DNA from: Monocercomonoides exilis
Lineage: Eukaryota > Preaxostyla > Oxymonadida > Polymastigidae
NCBI GenBank assembly: GCA_001643675.2
Contig: LSRY02000004.1
Location: 1,659,501 to 1,723,500, forward strand
DNA: 64,000 nt
Direction: 5' to 3'
Positions within the stretch are counted from its first letter, which is position 1. Every line of letters starts with the position of its first letter. This document shows, one piece after another, positions 12,588-26,400 of the stretch. A program made the position numbers and the translations under genes. The notes under the pieces were generated by a model. The model was not told where the DNA came from. It worked only from the letters and a program-made list of their open reading frames with translations, and searched no databases.

Positions 12588-15500
12588 ATGAGTGATGTTC
12601 AAAATATAAAAAAACGAAAGAAGTCCGCAAAAATTCAACATGCAAAGGATGCTGCACAAATAGAACTTATTCAAACATTATATGAAGAAACAGTTACATC
12701 GCTTCATGAAGCTTTAAACGAAAACAGACGTTTATTACAAGAAAATTCTATTCTTCGACAGAAAATTGATGAGCTTTCCCACAAAGTTGACGAAGTTTCT
12801 GAAGACAATTTTGTAAAACAAGATGATTCGAAAATTGCTTCTCTTAATGAGAAAGATATTGAAGAGCCAACAAAACAGATATCTTTTAACGATGAATTAA
12901 TCCAGACTGATATGGTCATTGTTTCAACATTTTCCGAACATGAAGCATTTCAAAAATCTAAGTTCGAACTTCAACAAAATTTGTATCAAGTTAGTAAAGC
13001 ACAGGAGCAAATTGATGAACAAATAAATGAATTCATAAGAGAAAAAAACATGGTTTCCGAAAAATCGAAAAGAATTGAAAAAGAAAGGCAAAAGATAGAT
13101 GACTCACGAAAGGAACTTGAAGAAAAGATCGCAATTTACGAAGATAAAATCAATAAATACAATGAAATGGAAAAAGAGCTTGAAAGAAAATCTGAGTTGT
13201 TGGAGACAAAGAGTTTGCAAATAGAAAAAGAAAATGAAAAACTGAACTCAAAAATAGAAGATATCGCGGAAGAACAAAGGTCGATTAGTGAAAAGCAGTC
13301 ACAATTGGAAGAACTTCAAAGAATAGCAGAACGTGAAATAAAAGAGGCACAGGAATTAAAATTGAAGGTTGAAGAGGAACAAAAGCAAATGAAAAGAAAT
13401 TTAGAAAGCGACAGAAAAAATAAAGAAATTGAAAGCATTGAAAAAGTTGTTGGGGTCGAAGTTTCTGTTCAGACTGATAATGAAAAGGATTCTGCATCAT
13501 TTGAAGCTATTGGAATGCTAACGGATGATGGAGAAAATAAAGTTTATTCCACAATCGAAACAGAAAAAGAACCTTTGACTATTTGCAAGAAACCAATTTC
13601 CTACGATCCATCGCATTTGGATGAGACTGAAAAAGAAGAGGAAGAAGAAGAGAGAAAGAGTTTGCAAAAGAAAATTGAGCGAAGTGAAGAGAGTCCCAAA
13701 CATATTGCACCATTTGGTGAGTTACATGCAAATCTGCAGATACTCTCAATATTTGCTGTTTCAGCCGCGTCAGTTGTACGTCTAAGTGACTTTCTCACCT
13801 TCATTTTTGAGTTCATTTCAGATTCACTTCTCAGCTTTGACACTCAAACCGTTAACACTTCAAATACAACTCATGTTCAGCTATCTTCTGATTCATCTCA
13901 TATTTCTCTGTTCTCTTTGTCAGATTCTTCTTCACAATCCATTTCAGCTTCTACAAACTCATCTCTTCCAATTCACTCACTTGCCACTCCAACACCTCAA
14001 TCCACGCCTTTCGAAGACACCTCATCAAACACATCGCCCCACTTCAACTCAGCCAAAACAGATCATCTTTCCACCCTTCTTCAGTTCTTCATTTCACTCC
14101 TTGAATCAGTCCAACTGTCTTTGAACGATTCATTCGAGGCTGTAATCTTGCCGCATTCACCAAGCAAGAGCAATGCATTCATCACACAGCTGGCTGCAAC
14201 AATGGACAACATTGAAGCAGAGCTTGTCGAAGTTGAGAAGAAAGAGCAGCAAAACTGCGAAAAGCTCACTGAAATATCGTTTGATCGTCATTCCATTCTG
14301 ACTGAGCATTCACTCGATGCACTGAAGCAGCTGTTCACAACAAGATTTGATGCTTCAACGTCAAACACTCCAAATATGAATCAGCAGTTAGATTCTCCTG
14401 CTTCTTGTAATTCACTTCATTCCTCAACTGGCAACTTTTCTTCAGATCCTTCATCTTCTTTCACTTCTTCATCTCAAAATCAGTTCATTCCATTTCACAA
14501 TTCACTATCATCAAACACTTCGTTTTCTTCTCCCACTTCATCTGATGAAATGTCTTCTAATTCGCAACCACAATTTTGTGATAATCCATCTGAATGCATC
14601 AACTTCTTTATCAAAGCATTCTCAGAAGCCATCATTGACTGTCTGATGCAATCTCGCTCTGTTGTTTCAGTGGTAGAGACTGTGATTGAGAAATGGAGAG
14701 TGAAATCTGATAGAACGAAAGAAGAGGCAGAAGAAGAAAGTGGAAGAGAAAGAATGCAAATACAGATTGAATCTCCAATTGAAGAGCAGAAAAGTTCCGT
14801 TGCAAACACTCACGAATCGCCTGAAAGAAACGAAGAGACATCGCCTTTTAATACAATTGAACGCTGGCCGAAGGAAACAGAGACAATTTCATCTAAAAGA
14901 GAAAACAATCAAAAAACAAACAGAACAAATTCGAATTACTGTGATGCTGCCGCAAACACTGAAAATGCAGATAAAACCACTCTTATTGAAGAAGAATCCC
15001 AGACTGAAGAAGTTGTGCAGAAAGTGTATAAAGCAACCGAAATGGAAAATAACAAGAATTCCTTTGATGAAGAAAAAGTGAAGACAATTAAAAAACTACT
15101 TGATGAGTTTAAAGAAACAATAAGACACATTTTGCATAGTAAAAAAGGATCTAAATTATCGAATCGCAAAAAGAAAATGCAAAATTCAAACTTTTCATTT
15201 TTGGGAATTGTTGATGAAAAACAGAAAATGGGAGAATTTGAAGATGGCTACAAAGAAGAAAGAGATGGAGAAGAAAAAGAAGAAGAAGAAGAAGAATTTG
15301 ACGATGAAGACGATGATGATGAAATGAAGCAAATCTACAAGCAACTTGAATTAGAAAGAGACTTTGACTTTCAAAATGGCTGTGATGAAGGTGATATTCC
15401 TGAAGATGCAAAGGAGCTTGTTCAGCAAGTACACAAGCTCTCATTACAATCAACTTCTCTTTTGGATATCATTGAGCACATTAAAGACATCATCGAGAAA

Positions 15501-17826
15501 CTAGCAAAGGAATTTCACGATGGTGAGGAGGAAAGCGATGATTTTGATGAACAGAATTTGATTGAACCAGAAGGTTCTTCGGCTTCTCTTGAGGATTTAT
15601 CAGAGCTTTCTCCACAAATTGTGTCTCATTCATCTATTTTACGTGGATTATCATTAATCATCTCTGAGTTTGAGAGCAGCTCAAACTGGCGAAGTGAAAT
15701 AGAGAATTGCAATCCTCATTTCACTGTAAAGCACAAGAAAATGGAAGAAAACACGGAAAGTGAAGAATTTAAACTGGAATATGAGAAAGAAGAAGAAGAA
15801 GAAGAGGTTACAACTCCAATTGATAGCCTTGAGGAATACTCATTTCATATTAATGGAATAACTACTCCTACTGCAGAAATGGACAAAACAGAGAAAGAAT
15901 CCGAAGCAGAGGCAGAGACAGAGGCAAGCGACTCAAAAGAAGCTGACAGCTCAAGTGAACGTGCTGTGAAGGCACAAGAGCTGCTGAAGAAGATCCACGA
16001 AAAGGACGAAATCATCGAGCAGAAGGAGGAAGAGATAAAACATCTGAAGCAAGTGATGCAGAGCCTACAAAGAAACCACAAAAGGCAAGTTGAGAATTTC
16101 ACGAAAGAGAAAGAAAATTTCGAAAAGAAGGTGAATTTGATGAAGGAAGCGCTGGATGCAGAGAAGAAAAAGCAGGAAAAGATAAACAAACAACATATGT
16201 TGCAGGCTGAAAAAGTGGAGAAAGAGAAAGAGCGAATTCAATCTGTGATAAGAGAGCTTGATGAAAGAAACAAAAAGCAGATCGCAAACAGTAAAGAATT
16301 ACAAGACACAATCGAGGCATTGCAAGAAGAAGTGAGAAACGAGCAGAAGAAGAGAGAAGTTTTGAGGCAGCAAAAATTAGCGACTGAAAAGATGGCAAAG
16401 GAAGATTTGTGTTTGTATTTCTTGATCCGCCAGGAACAGTCAGCGCTTCTTGAAGAGAGAGAAGAAGAGCTGAAGCAGCTGAAAATGCAAAACGATGAAT
16501 TGAGTGAGAATTTGAAGCACATTCGGAATGAATGTGAAGAGAAGCAAGAGATTATTCTGCAGCTGGAAGCGAAGATTAAAGAAAGTGAAGAAATGGTTGA
16601 AAAGGAGCTCGGAAACGAGAGAGAAGGGCTGCTGGGGCTGGCTGACAAAAGACTGGAAGAAGTGGAAGAATTCAAAAGAGCTGAAGAAAAAGCAAAAAAG
16701 GAAACAGAATTGATTAGAAAAGAATGTGAGAAGTGGAAAAGAGAGAACGAGAAGCTCAAAAGAGACGTTGAAAGAGCAATGAAACTCAACGATGACAAGC
16801 AGAAGGAGGTGGAAAAGAAGATACAGGAATACGAAAAGCTTAAAGGGGAATTGGAAACAAAAGAAAATGAATGCAAAGAATGGCAAAAGATGTGCGATGC
16901 AAAAAATGAGGATTTGAAAAGCAAGCAGAAGGAATACGACATGCTGAAGAGAGAAGGAGTGTGGAAGGAGAAAATGAAAGGAGAAAGAGAGAAAGATGTG
17001 GAAAGAATGAAAGCAGAAGTGGAGGAAAGGAAACGCGAATGCGAAGAAAAGCAAAAAGAAATAGAATCATTGGAAATTGAGTTGGAACAGAAAGAAGACG
17101 AAATCAGAAGCTTGAAAGGAGAAATAGCAGAGAAAGAAGAGGAAATAAACAAAATGAAAGAAGAATGTGAGAATTATGCAGAGCAAAAGACAAAAGCCGA
17201 AAGGGAGAAAGAAGCAATGATGATTGAATGCAACCAGATGCAAGTGAAAGTCGAAGAGTTCCAACAAGATGTCTGTGAGTTTGCGATGATGAGTGAAGAC
17301 TTGCTGAGTTATTCTGTTGTTAAGCAGAATGAGCTTGCTGAATTGCAGCAGAGGAATAGCCAAACAGAAGAAGAGCTGCTCAAGACAAGTAATGAACTGA
17401 GTTTGTGCATTGAAAAAATGGATGAGATGGAGCAGGAAGTTATTTCTGTGGGAGACGAGTGCGAAGAGCTGAGAGAACGGACAACAGCAGCAATTGATAA
17501 AATCACACTTTCAATGGAAAAACACAAGGCAGAAAATGCTCTTTCTGAAGAAGCTTTAAAGAGGGCAATTGAAGAGAATTCAAAATTAGTCGATGATGCA
17601 AACGAAAAAGAGCAAACAATTCAAGTGTGCATACTGCTTAATATTAGTTATTCAGTTTAATTTCACTTTTATTTATTTATTTATTTATTTATTTTAGTCT
17701 TTGCAGCAAACAATCCAACAAATGGAAGAAGAAATGGATTCTGCTCAAACAACTATCACCGATCTTAACGAAGCTCTTGCCGAATCTGTAAAGAAAAATT
17801 CGTTAAGATCTCCATTTTTTGAATGA
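12588..17826 (+). CDS. Long coiled-coil protein
   Basis: Exon 12588-17624 joins 17698-17826 across a 73-nt GT-AG intron that contains a TTTA repeat; stop TGA. The product is about 1,721 residues. Residues 1 to about 300 and 1,100 to the end are heptad-rich Glu/Lys/Leu/Gln coiled coil. Between them lie Ser/Thr/Asn-rich linkers and acidic runs (EEEEEEFDDEDDDDE near residue 905). No signal peptide, membrane segment or motor head is present. Such proteins usually act as cytoskeletal or basal-body scaffolds, but the sequence only shows the architecture. The end is uncertain: a GT donor at 17788 (codon phase 0) could splice to the acceptor at 17910, fusing this protein to the Tubby gene and bypassing the TGA. 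Confidence 0.82.
17667..17694. repeat. (TTTA)n tetranucleotide repeat in an intron
   Basis: About seven TTTA units form the polypyrimidine-like tract just before the 3' splice site at 17697. Slippage here would alter only intron length. Confidence 0.8.
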
Positions 17827-17910
17827 CAATAGAATTTTAATATTTTGAGTTCGAATTTTTGTTTTCAAAAAAATAGAAATATCACCCTTAATTACTTTTT
17901 TGTCAAACAG

Positions 17911-19986
17911 ATGGCAAGTTCAAATGTCTCTTCTGCGGCATTCGAACGTTTATGTCAAAGAAAAACAGCAATCCTTGAAAAAGAAGGTATTTTTGCACAT
18001 TTTTTTCGATGGAAACGGTTACAATTTTTTGCAGGTTTTGCATGTTCGACTGGAACTTATGCATCTCCACTTTTGGCGATGATAAAGCCAGCTTCATATG
18101 CTATGATGCAGCCGCTAACAGATGTTGTATCGCAAATATCTAAATTAGAAAGTCCATACACAACACTACGCCCTCCTCGCACTTCACAAGTTTTATCTTT
18201 TTCAAAAGTTCAGACCCATGGAAAGGAGGTATTTCTGTTTTTACCAAGTATATGACTAAAGACCTTCCTCTAATTTTTGTTTGATGCTTAGCACAAGTCC
18301 ATTAAACTGGAAATGTTTGCTATCAACATTGATTTCAAATTAATAAAGGTTATTTCTTTTAAGTGATGACGCTGCAGAAGAAGAATCAAGTGCATTATCA
18401 TCATTTATGCCTGTTCCTCAAATTGAATCAACGACATTGGTTCAAAAGGGACCGTATTCTGAAAAGAAATCTAAATTTACAATGCCTGATATTGATTTAT
18501 CTGATATTCAAAGTTTCATGATGAGGTATTTAACGCTTAAAAGAGTGATATTCACCTTTTTTTTAGACCTTTACCAAAAGGAATTATGCTAAGATGCCTT
18601 TTGATTCGCAAAAAAGAATTGTTCCCTCGATTCGAGTTGATGCTTGAGAAAGTTTGCAGGATTTTTCAAAACTTTCAGCTACAAATGCAATTTGTAATTT
18701 GTAATATTTTTAAACTTGATAGGAAAATCTATTTCTTGCTGGGTCAAAAAGGACAGGAGGAACTGATTATATTATCTCAACAAGTCCATCTGACATTTCA
18801 AAGACAAGTACTTCATATATTGGTTTGTTTGAATCCTCACAAGTTATAAAGAATCGCATGCTTTTTTTCATCTTTTTCTCGATTGCTGGCTCATTTTTTA
18901 TTCCTGCTGTTGTTGTTGATTTCAATGAATATTTTATTCTTCTTTAAATTTATATTTTTTCTGCTTTATTTACCATTTATTTAAAAACTCTTTTTTATTT
19001 GTGAAATCTGTAAACCTTCGAACTGCAACCTGTTATTTTTCTTTTTTTTTCTTTTTAATTTGTAGGAAAATTGAAAACGCCTCGAATGGGAGGCGATTAC
19101 ATGATACTTACAAGTGGAAGAAACCCAGTGGGAAAAGGAACAGAGATGATAGAAAATCCAATGCTGTTCAGAGAAGAACTTGGGATAATACACTTTGGAA
19201 ATGATGAATCAGGGCTCAGAGGGGTATGATGATTAGTTATTTAAATTATAACAACGAAAAAAGAAAAAAGAAAAGAAAAGAAAAAGAACGAAAAAGTTGA
19301 AATTATTTATTTGCTTCAAGAGACGGTTAATTTCTAAAAAGACTTTATTTTTATTAACATTATTCCCCTTTTAATCAAACATTTTTATTTTATAAAATTC
19401 TTCAAATTGTATTATGTATTTGCTTGTCTTATTCTTCAAATTTAGATGAATGTTATTGTTCCAACTGTGACAGACGATGGTGTGCGTTTCCCATCCCGCT
19501 CTGATTCAAAACGAGGCAGTTTGGAAGAGATGAGAGAAAAAGATGGTTTCACTATGAGCTTTATAAGCCGAAAACCAAACAAAGATCCAGGTCTGCTGTT
19601 GTAATTATGAAAAGCGTTTATTTTATTCAATTTATTTTTATTATTTGCTCAGCGACTAACAAATATCAAATGTCCTTCCATGGAAGGGCACGTTGCCCTT
19701 CAATCAAAAATCATCAGCTTATTATTGGCAATAATCCAAACCTTACTGACAGTTTTGCATTTTTAGCATTTCTTTGACTTGCATCAATCATCTATATTTC
19801 ATAATATTAATGTTTTTTGCTTTATTTGAAAAATGATATGTGTATTTTATTTAAATTACAGGAGAGGCAGCGACACTGTTTCAACTCGGAAAAATGGAAG
19901 AAAACAGATTCACTTGCGACTTCACCTTTCCTTTCTGTCCATTTCAAGCTTTTGCAATTGCACTTTCTATCTTTGATATCCGTTAG
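17911..19986 (+). CDS. Tubby-like protein
   Basis: Ten exons: 17911-17986, 18035-18228, 18292-18314, 18364-18525, 18567-18651, 18723-18822, 19066-19223, 19446-19590, 19653-19751, 19862-19986. They total 1,167 nt, exactly 388 residues plus TAG, with every join phase-consistent, including a 23-nt micro-exon. The Tubby domain occupies about residue 150 to the end: it opens with PLPKGIMLRC, continues with FLAGSKRTGGTDYIIS and SDISKTSTSYIGKLKTP, and closes with the family signature (FQLGKMEENRFTCDF then FCPFQAFAIALSIFD). Tubby domains bind PtdIns(4,5)P2 through basic residues in the FLAG-KR region and help deliver membrane proteins to cilia. The C-terminus is slightly shorter than usual after the signature. 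The ATG directly follows a strong acceptor (TTTTTTGTCAAACAG), so there is either a 5' UTR intron or an upstream coding exon (see the coiled-coil gene). Confidence 0.93.
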
Positions 19987-20440
19987 TTCATTCAATTTTC
20001 AGTTCAATTTTGTTATTAGGGTTCTTTTCTTTGTATTTCATCAATTGAATTACTCCCATCATGAATGATTATCTTCATATCATCTTCTGCTTTATCATTT
20101 TTGTTTCCAAAACTTTATTATTTTTTGATTGGCTTTGTTCATTTCAGATCATGTTGCAAACAAAAAAACAGAAATGTTCTGAGATTTTGTGAAGAAATAA
20201 GAATTTTTTATTATGTTTCGTTTTCTTAATGCTGAAGCAGACTACTTAAAATGAAATTTTTTAAAATTACAAATTTGAGTTAGACAGAAAGACGACATCT
20301 TAAATTGTTGTAAGAAATATCATGAAATTGTATCAACAATTACCCTAAATGCTGTTATTGAAATGTATGTTGAATGCTATTGTTCATCGTCTTCAAGAAA
20401 ATAATTTTTCGGCAGAGTTGCATCACAAGGCAGTTACATA
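19987..20440. other. Intergenic between convergent genes
   Basis: AT-rich sequence between the Tubby stop and the stop of the minus-strand myotubularin-like gene. It presumably contains both 3' UTRs. No coding or RNA signal is seen. Confidence 0.6.
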
Positions 20441-23400
20441 TTAAAAGTATTTAAGGTCTGTAATCATCCCCGTCCCGCTTTCAGTCTTTCCGTGCCCATG
20501 TGGAAAGAATCGATCAAGCCAGAAATGGACGGATGTCGTATCAACATTCAAAGAGAGTTCTTCTTCATCTTCGCTGTCACAGTCAACTTTTAAATATTGA
20601 GTGGTTTTCAAATCTTTTTCGCTCATTCTTTTTTTGATCATTCGCTCGTTGTCCAAAATCTCTTTAAGGAAAGAAGGAATGCCTTCATCATCTTCATTGC
20701 TGCTTTCATCTTTCAGTGTCTCGGGCTTATCTTCCATTAATCTTTCAGAATTATCTATCTTTCTTTTATTTTCGTAATAATCGCACGGAACATCTCTTTC
20801 AGATCGTTGTCTGCTCTTATTAAAATCCTTCTCATCATTTCTCTGAATGAAATTTCTCCATTTCCAGTTTTTGTTAACGAACAGCTCGCGTTTTCTCTCC
20901 ACTTCTTCCCAAATCGACACTCCTCCACAAGAGCAGCTGCAACATTCACTGGTATCAGCACATTCTTTGTGCTTGAACTTTTCATTCAATTCTTTTTCTA
21001 TTGTTCCTTTACTGTTTGAATCTTGTCGAATGCTGCTTTTGTTTAAATTAATGTCTCCTCCAACTTTTGAAACAGAGAAAAAGTCGCAAAATCTTCCAGA
21101 AAGTAAGTGCCGTCGAAGAAAGAGCAGAAATGCCACGTTGTACTCAAATTCATCATCGTTTTGTGAAATAATCTCAAACAGGCAATCCAGAAATATTATG
21201 AACAACACAAAACAGGAATCTATGCTGTGCTCACACGGAATTACAGACGTTTCAAACATCTCTTCATTTACAGGGACTTCATCTGGATTTCTTAATGAGT
21301 TTATAGTCAATACAATTTTTGTATTTTCACGAGAATCACTTTCTTTCTTTTGAATAGCTTTGTAGGATGATGTTTCAGTGTCAAATGTTCTTTTAATGCT
21401 GCTTGATTGTTCTTTTGCAAGTGAACTTTTCGCTTCTTCAACTTTCTTCCTGCTCTCTTCTTCATCAGCTTCAATAATCTCATAGGAATGCTCTTTGGGT
21501 TCAATAACGCAACTTCCCGCATCGTTTTTCTCCAATTTCTGTTTTGCATGTCCTCTGTAACACCACTCGGTTTGGATAATAATTCTCATTCCGTCAATTG
21601 TTCGTGCTTTCCTCCAAAGCAATATTTGCATCAGAGATATCATTACACTGACAAAATGAGCAGGAAATAGAAGAGATGAAAAACCAGCAACGCAGAATGA
21701 TTCGTATGTGTTTCTCCAAATACTCATATCAGAATCATTTTTGTTGGTTATCGCATTCGAAGAGGAAGATGATATAAGCATTGTTTTTGTACGTTCAAGC
21801 TTGTTTGATTCATTATCTGTTTCAATCTCTTCATCTTTCTGCTTTCTGAATGCACCGCTTAAAACAACATCTTCTTCAAAATGGCATGAATCTTCGTCTT
21901 CTTCAAAACTACTTGCTAAGCTTTCATGTTGAATTTCGCTTCGTCTATTATCTTCAATTTCCTCATTATTCCTTTCCTTTGATTCGACTTTATTCGTCCA
22001 ATTGCCTGTATCTGCTTCTCTGTTCTGTTTATCTCTTGTCAATCCTTTTCTGAGCATTATTTCTGAGCTGACCCGTTCCACCTCCTTAGCACAATCGCTC
22101 GCAGCAGCCAAGATCTTCGTCTCGATGCTGAATAGCCTCCTTAATGCACGTGGGAAGGAGCCAATTGGCATTCCCATTGGAATCACATCATCCAGAGTAG
22201 CATCAGAAATGTAGTTGTTCAGCACTAATTCTGATGGCATAGTAAATACTCCACTCTCAACTCCCATGACATACACACCCACTCGCCTTAAAGTGCTGAC
22301 GATAGATCGCACCGATGGAAATTCCATCTTCTTCATCACAGTTCCTTTGAGCCAGTTTCCAAAGCCACGTCGTATATCAAGTTCTCCTTTTTTCTCATAT
22401 ATGCTCCTTCTTGTTAAGCTTTCCGAAAGTCTTTGGATTGCAACACTTTTTCTTGATCCAAAATTATTTCTCTTTTTTATCTTTTTGAAATTAACTTTAT
22501 CATTACTTTTCCTTTTGAGGTTATTTGAAGAATGAGATTTTTTTTTCTCGAAATCTTTGCGTTTTTTCTTAACAAAGCTTCCTTTATCGCTCGCTGAATT
22601 ACTTAACGATTCATCAAAAAATTCAATTTCTCCGTGATTCTCATAGCCATAGTTGTCTTTCCCAACGACTGCCCATCTTTTGCTTCCGCCTCTTCCTCCT
22701 TCATTCTCCATTTGCTTTGCCTCTTTCGAGTCTCTGTCGTTTCCGCTTCCGTTCTTTTCGGCCATAGCATTGTCATCATCTGCAAAATCCACCCAGAACA
22801 TCTTCTTTCTCTGCTTTCTCTCTTCTTTCTCTTTGTCTTCCATTTCCTCTCTGCGATCGAGAACATACTCTCCAAATGAATAATCGCTGAACCTTCCATA
22901 TGCAAAATGATCATAGAGCTCAGCATGTACTGTTCCAATGCTAAATCCCTTTTCGCTCTTCTCTTTCCACCTCGCTATAATGTGATCAATCTCAGCACCA
23001 GTTCCTTTTGTCATCACTTTCATGTCCTCCTCTGCAAATACCCTCTGCCACAGTTCGTTGAGCGAGCTCAAACTTGTCGATTTTGACCTGTTAACATATT
23101 TCTTTTGAGGCAATTGACTTTGGATTCCCAAACTGGCGCTGTCCAATGTGCTTGTATTCTTTTCATTTGTATTGTGCTCAGATTCTATTTGTGATATAGT
23201 TGTGAAGCTACGATCTCTGTGTCCTGCTTTAATTTTCGATAAAGCACCTCTGAAGCCAGTAGAGTTCGTATCAGCAGTCGGCAGAGTGTTCTCAGTTGAT
23301 TTGTTAGTTTGAAAAGTTTGCATTCGACTATTCAATCGAATAATCTCTTGTTCGTTATTTTTCCAGCCCAAATTTCTCAAAAGGCCTTCAATCATAAAAA

Positions 23401-26400
23401 CATTCCATCCGCTTCTTCTCTTCAGAAACCCTCGACGCTTTTCTTCTTTGTTAAGTAAATCAAATAGTCTGACTTTTTTGCATGCATTCAGCTCTTTACC
23501 GCAAATTTTGATTTGAGATGAAGCAGAAGCGCTTGCTTGATGAGATAAAGGAAGAATTGTCATTGCTTCAGAGCTCCTTGTTATTGCTTCCTCATGTCCG
23601 ACGTTATTTGATCCCCACAGCATCTCCTTTTCTAAAAATTCTGCTTTTTCTTTCGATCTCTTCATAGCTTTATTTCGAGCTTCAGTTTCTTCTTGCTCCT
23701 TTCTCTTCTCCTCTATTATCTCTGACCTTCTCTTAGCCATCTTGGTCAGACACGCCATGTCCATAATATTCTCCATCTCTTCGTCAGCCGACAAACCAAT
23801 GATTTTTCCAATTGTTTTGTCTCGTTTGCAGAGCCGGCTTGCGTATCCTTGTGCCACTCGAAACCCTTCTTCTTCTGCTTCTCTAAGCATCCCTGCAATC
23901 CGCTGGCTGATCTTAGTCAGATCGTGCCATTCTTCTTTGCTTCCTTCTCCTGTTCTGTTCTCTTCATATCTCATAATCTCTCTCTCAATTTCACTTTCTT
24001 CGCTTTCAATCCCATCGTGTTCGGACTGATCTGAAGCATCTTCATCGCCATCTGATCCTTCATCACTGTTATTGCTGAAATTACCTTCTTCCTCGTATTC
24101 CTGTATGTTGCCGCTGTAAGCTCCTCCAAATTTGGCTGTATCTTGAAAATTGAAAGGTTTTATTTGTACCATATTTCTTTTGTCCCAATCATTCTCAATT
24201 AAATATTCAATGTTCCCTCCATTGGTGCCCGTATTCCTTTCTAATGCTTTTATAACTGTTCCTTCAGCTCGCTCTGCATACGGAGCGACAACTCCAGTTG
24301 ATTGTCTTTCTCCTCTCAAAATTTTTTCTCTTCGCTTCTTTTTCTCTTCCAATCGCTTCTTTTCTTCTCTTTCTCGAATACCCTTCTCCATTATCATCTC
24401 TCCCCAGTTGCTTCTGATTTGTACTTCTTCATCTTTCAGAGTGCAGTGCACGTCCCACGAAACTTCATCGTTGATCACATTACTTGCAATCACAGTCGCT
24501 CGTGCTTTGTTTTCTAATTGTTTGATTCCGTTTAGCTCTTCTTTCCATACAATTTCTTTGTTTTCCTTGTCTCTCAATGCATCGTTGGAAAGCTCACAAT
24601 TTGAAACGAAATGTTCGCCGCCCTCGTTCAAATGCTTTTCTTCTTCAATTTCTTCTTCTTCAATTTCTTCTTCTTCAATGATATTGTTTTCAACTTCAAG
24701 ACTAAAGTTGTACATGAAATCATTATTTTGTACCAAAAAGTCATCTTCTTCCACATTCCCTTCGAACATCTGCTCGTATTCCCATTCAAGATCGTCCATG
24801 CGCCTTTCTTTTTCTCTGCAAATTTTCTCTCTTTCTTCCTGCCATCTTATTCTCTCTTCCTTTCGCTTCTCAAACTCCAGCTGTTCCTCTTCTTCGCCAT
24901 CCATCTTCACAACATCAAACCCGTTTGCCTCTTCATCCATGCTATCATCGCTCAGACTGACAACATCGCTTTCATCGTTCTCTTCACTCCATTCTCCTCT
25001 TTCATCTTCATTTTCGCTGAATAATTCATCAATCGACTCTTTTCGTTTTCTTGTTTCTCTCCTTTCGTATTTTGCTAAATGTGTAATTTCATCAATAATG
25101 TGATGGCCCTCATCTTCTTTATTTCGATTATTTCGTGATTCGTTTTTTTCTTTATTGCTTTCTTCTTCCTCGTCTCCACTGGATTCATTTGTATCATCAT
25201 TATCACTCTCAAGCTCTCCGTTCGTCTCAAGCTTTTCATCGCTGCTATCTCTCTCAAATGTTTTCTCAACAACAAAAGCGTTTTTCTGTGTTCTCTCTCC
25301 GAATCTCAACATCCACAAACTAACTTCCCCTCTCCTTTTCTCGCGTATCCACTGAAGCTCCCTCTCTTTCTCTCTTCTTCTCTCTTCTTCTTCTTCCTCT
25401 TTGCTGTGCTTCTCCTTTTCTTTCGATTCATCTGCTTTCTTTCCTCTTCGCCTTCTCCCGCGCGCAGCACGCGCATTAATCTGCTCTTGCAACGACAAGT
25501 TTCTGTCTTCTCTGTCGCACTTCAGCTTCGCCTCTCTCTCAGCACAAGAAAGCATTCGCTCCTTATTGATTGAGTAATCCATTCTTCTCTGCTTTTCCGT
25601 ATCAGCCACATGCTCGTCATCATCGATCTCTGTTGAATCAAATCCGTTGTTATCTGTTTTGAAGTCACTTGATTTCTTCTCTCCATTTTCACCTGCATTT
25701 TCTTTGTTTCCAAACAATATTCTTGTAATAAGTGTTTCATCATCCCTCTCGTAATCGCTTTCGTTTCTGCTTCTTTGCCTTGAGCTCGGATGGCTAAACC
25801 CTTCAGCTCTTTTGCTTTCTTCGCAAATCATTCCACTCCAGTAGCCAACACATATAGTACATCCGTTGTTGTCAATAAAGTTCACCACTGGCATTATCAT
25901 TGGAGGCTCTTCATTGTCCTGTTTATTGTGGTTCAGTATCTCGCACTTCTTCTGATTTCTTCTTGCACCGTTTCCGCTTTTTTCCTGTCCTGCTCCCATA
26001 AATTTCAGTCCTGAATTTGCTGTTCCTGCGACAAGCTCAAATAACCCTTTGAGTCCGACCAACTCCTCAAAAAAATCTCTTTGACTTGAACTGTCGACAG
26101 TCGACTTTTCAGTAAGTGCATCAGAAGAAGTCGCAGATGTATCTGCATTGGATGTTGTCTTTAATGAAAGAGGATTCATGATGTGAGAGCCAGAAGAAGC
26201 AGATGTCGGGGCTTGTTCACTTTCTTGGATTGTGACGTTTTCAGTTTTGCTGTGTTCAGTAATGCATCTCTTTTCTTGAGACATTCCGCCAAAGCATCCA
26301 AATCTCCACCTTTGCTGTTCAATCCATCGTGTTATCATTACGTCTTTCCAGAAAAAAGGCACAACAATTAATTCTGGCAAAAATGTGCAGAGCTTTTTCC

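Noticed and set aside
13717-13739. Possible 23-nt intron (GTGAGT...CTGCAG) in the coiled-coil gene
   Set aside because: Too short for this genome, and its removal would break a frame that stays open for 5 kb.
16238-17152. Long minus-strand open frame (about 300 codons) opposite the coiled-coil gene
   Set aside because: It is Ser/Phe-rich and mirrors Glu/Lys codons on the plus strand; there is no domain, and the plus strand has continuous heptads.
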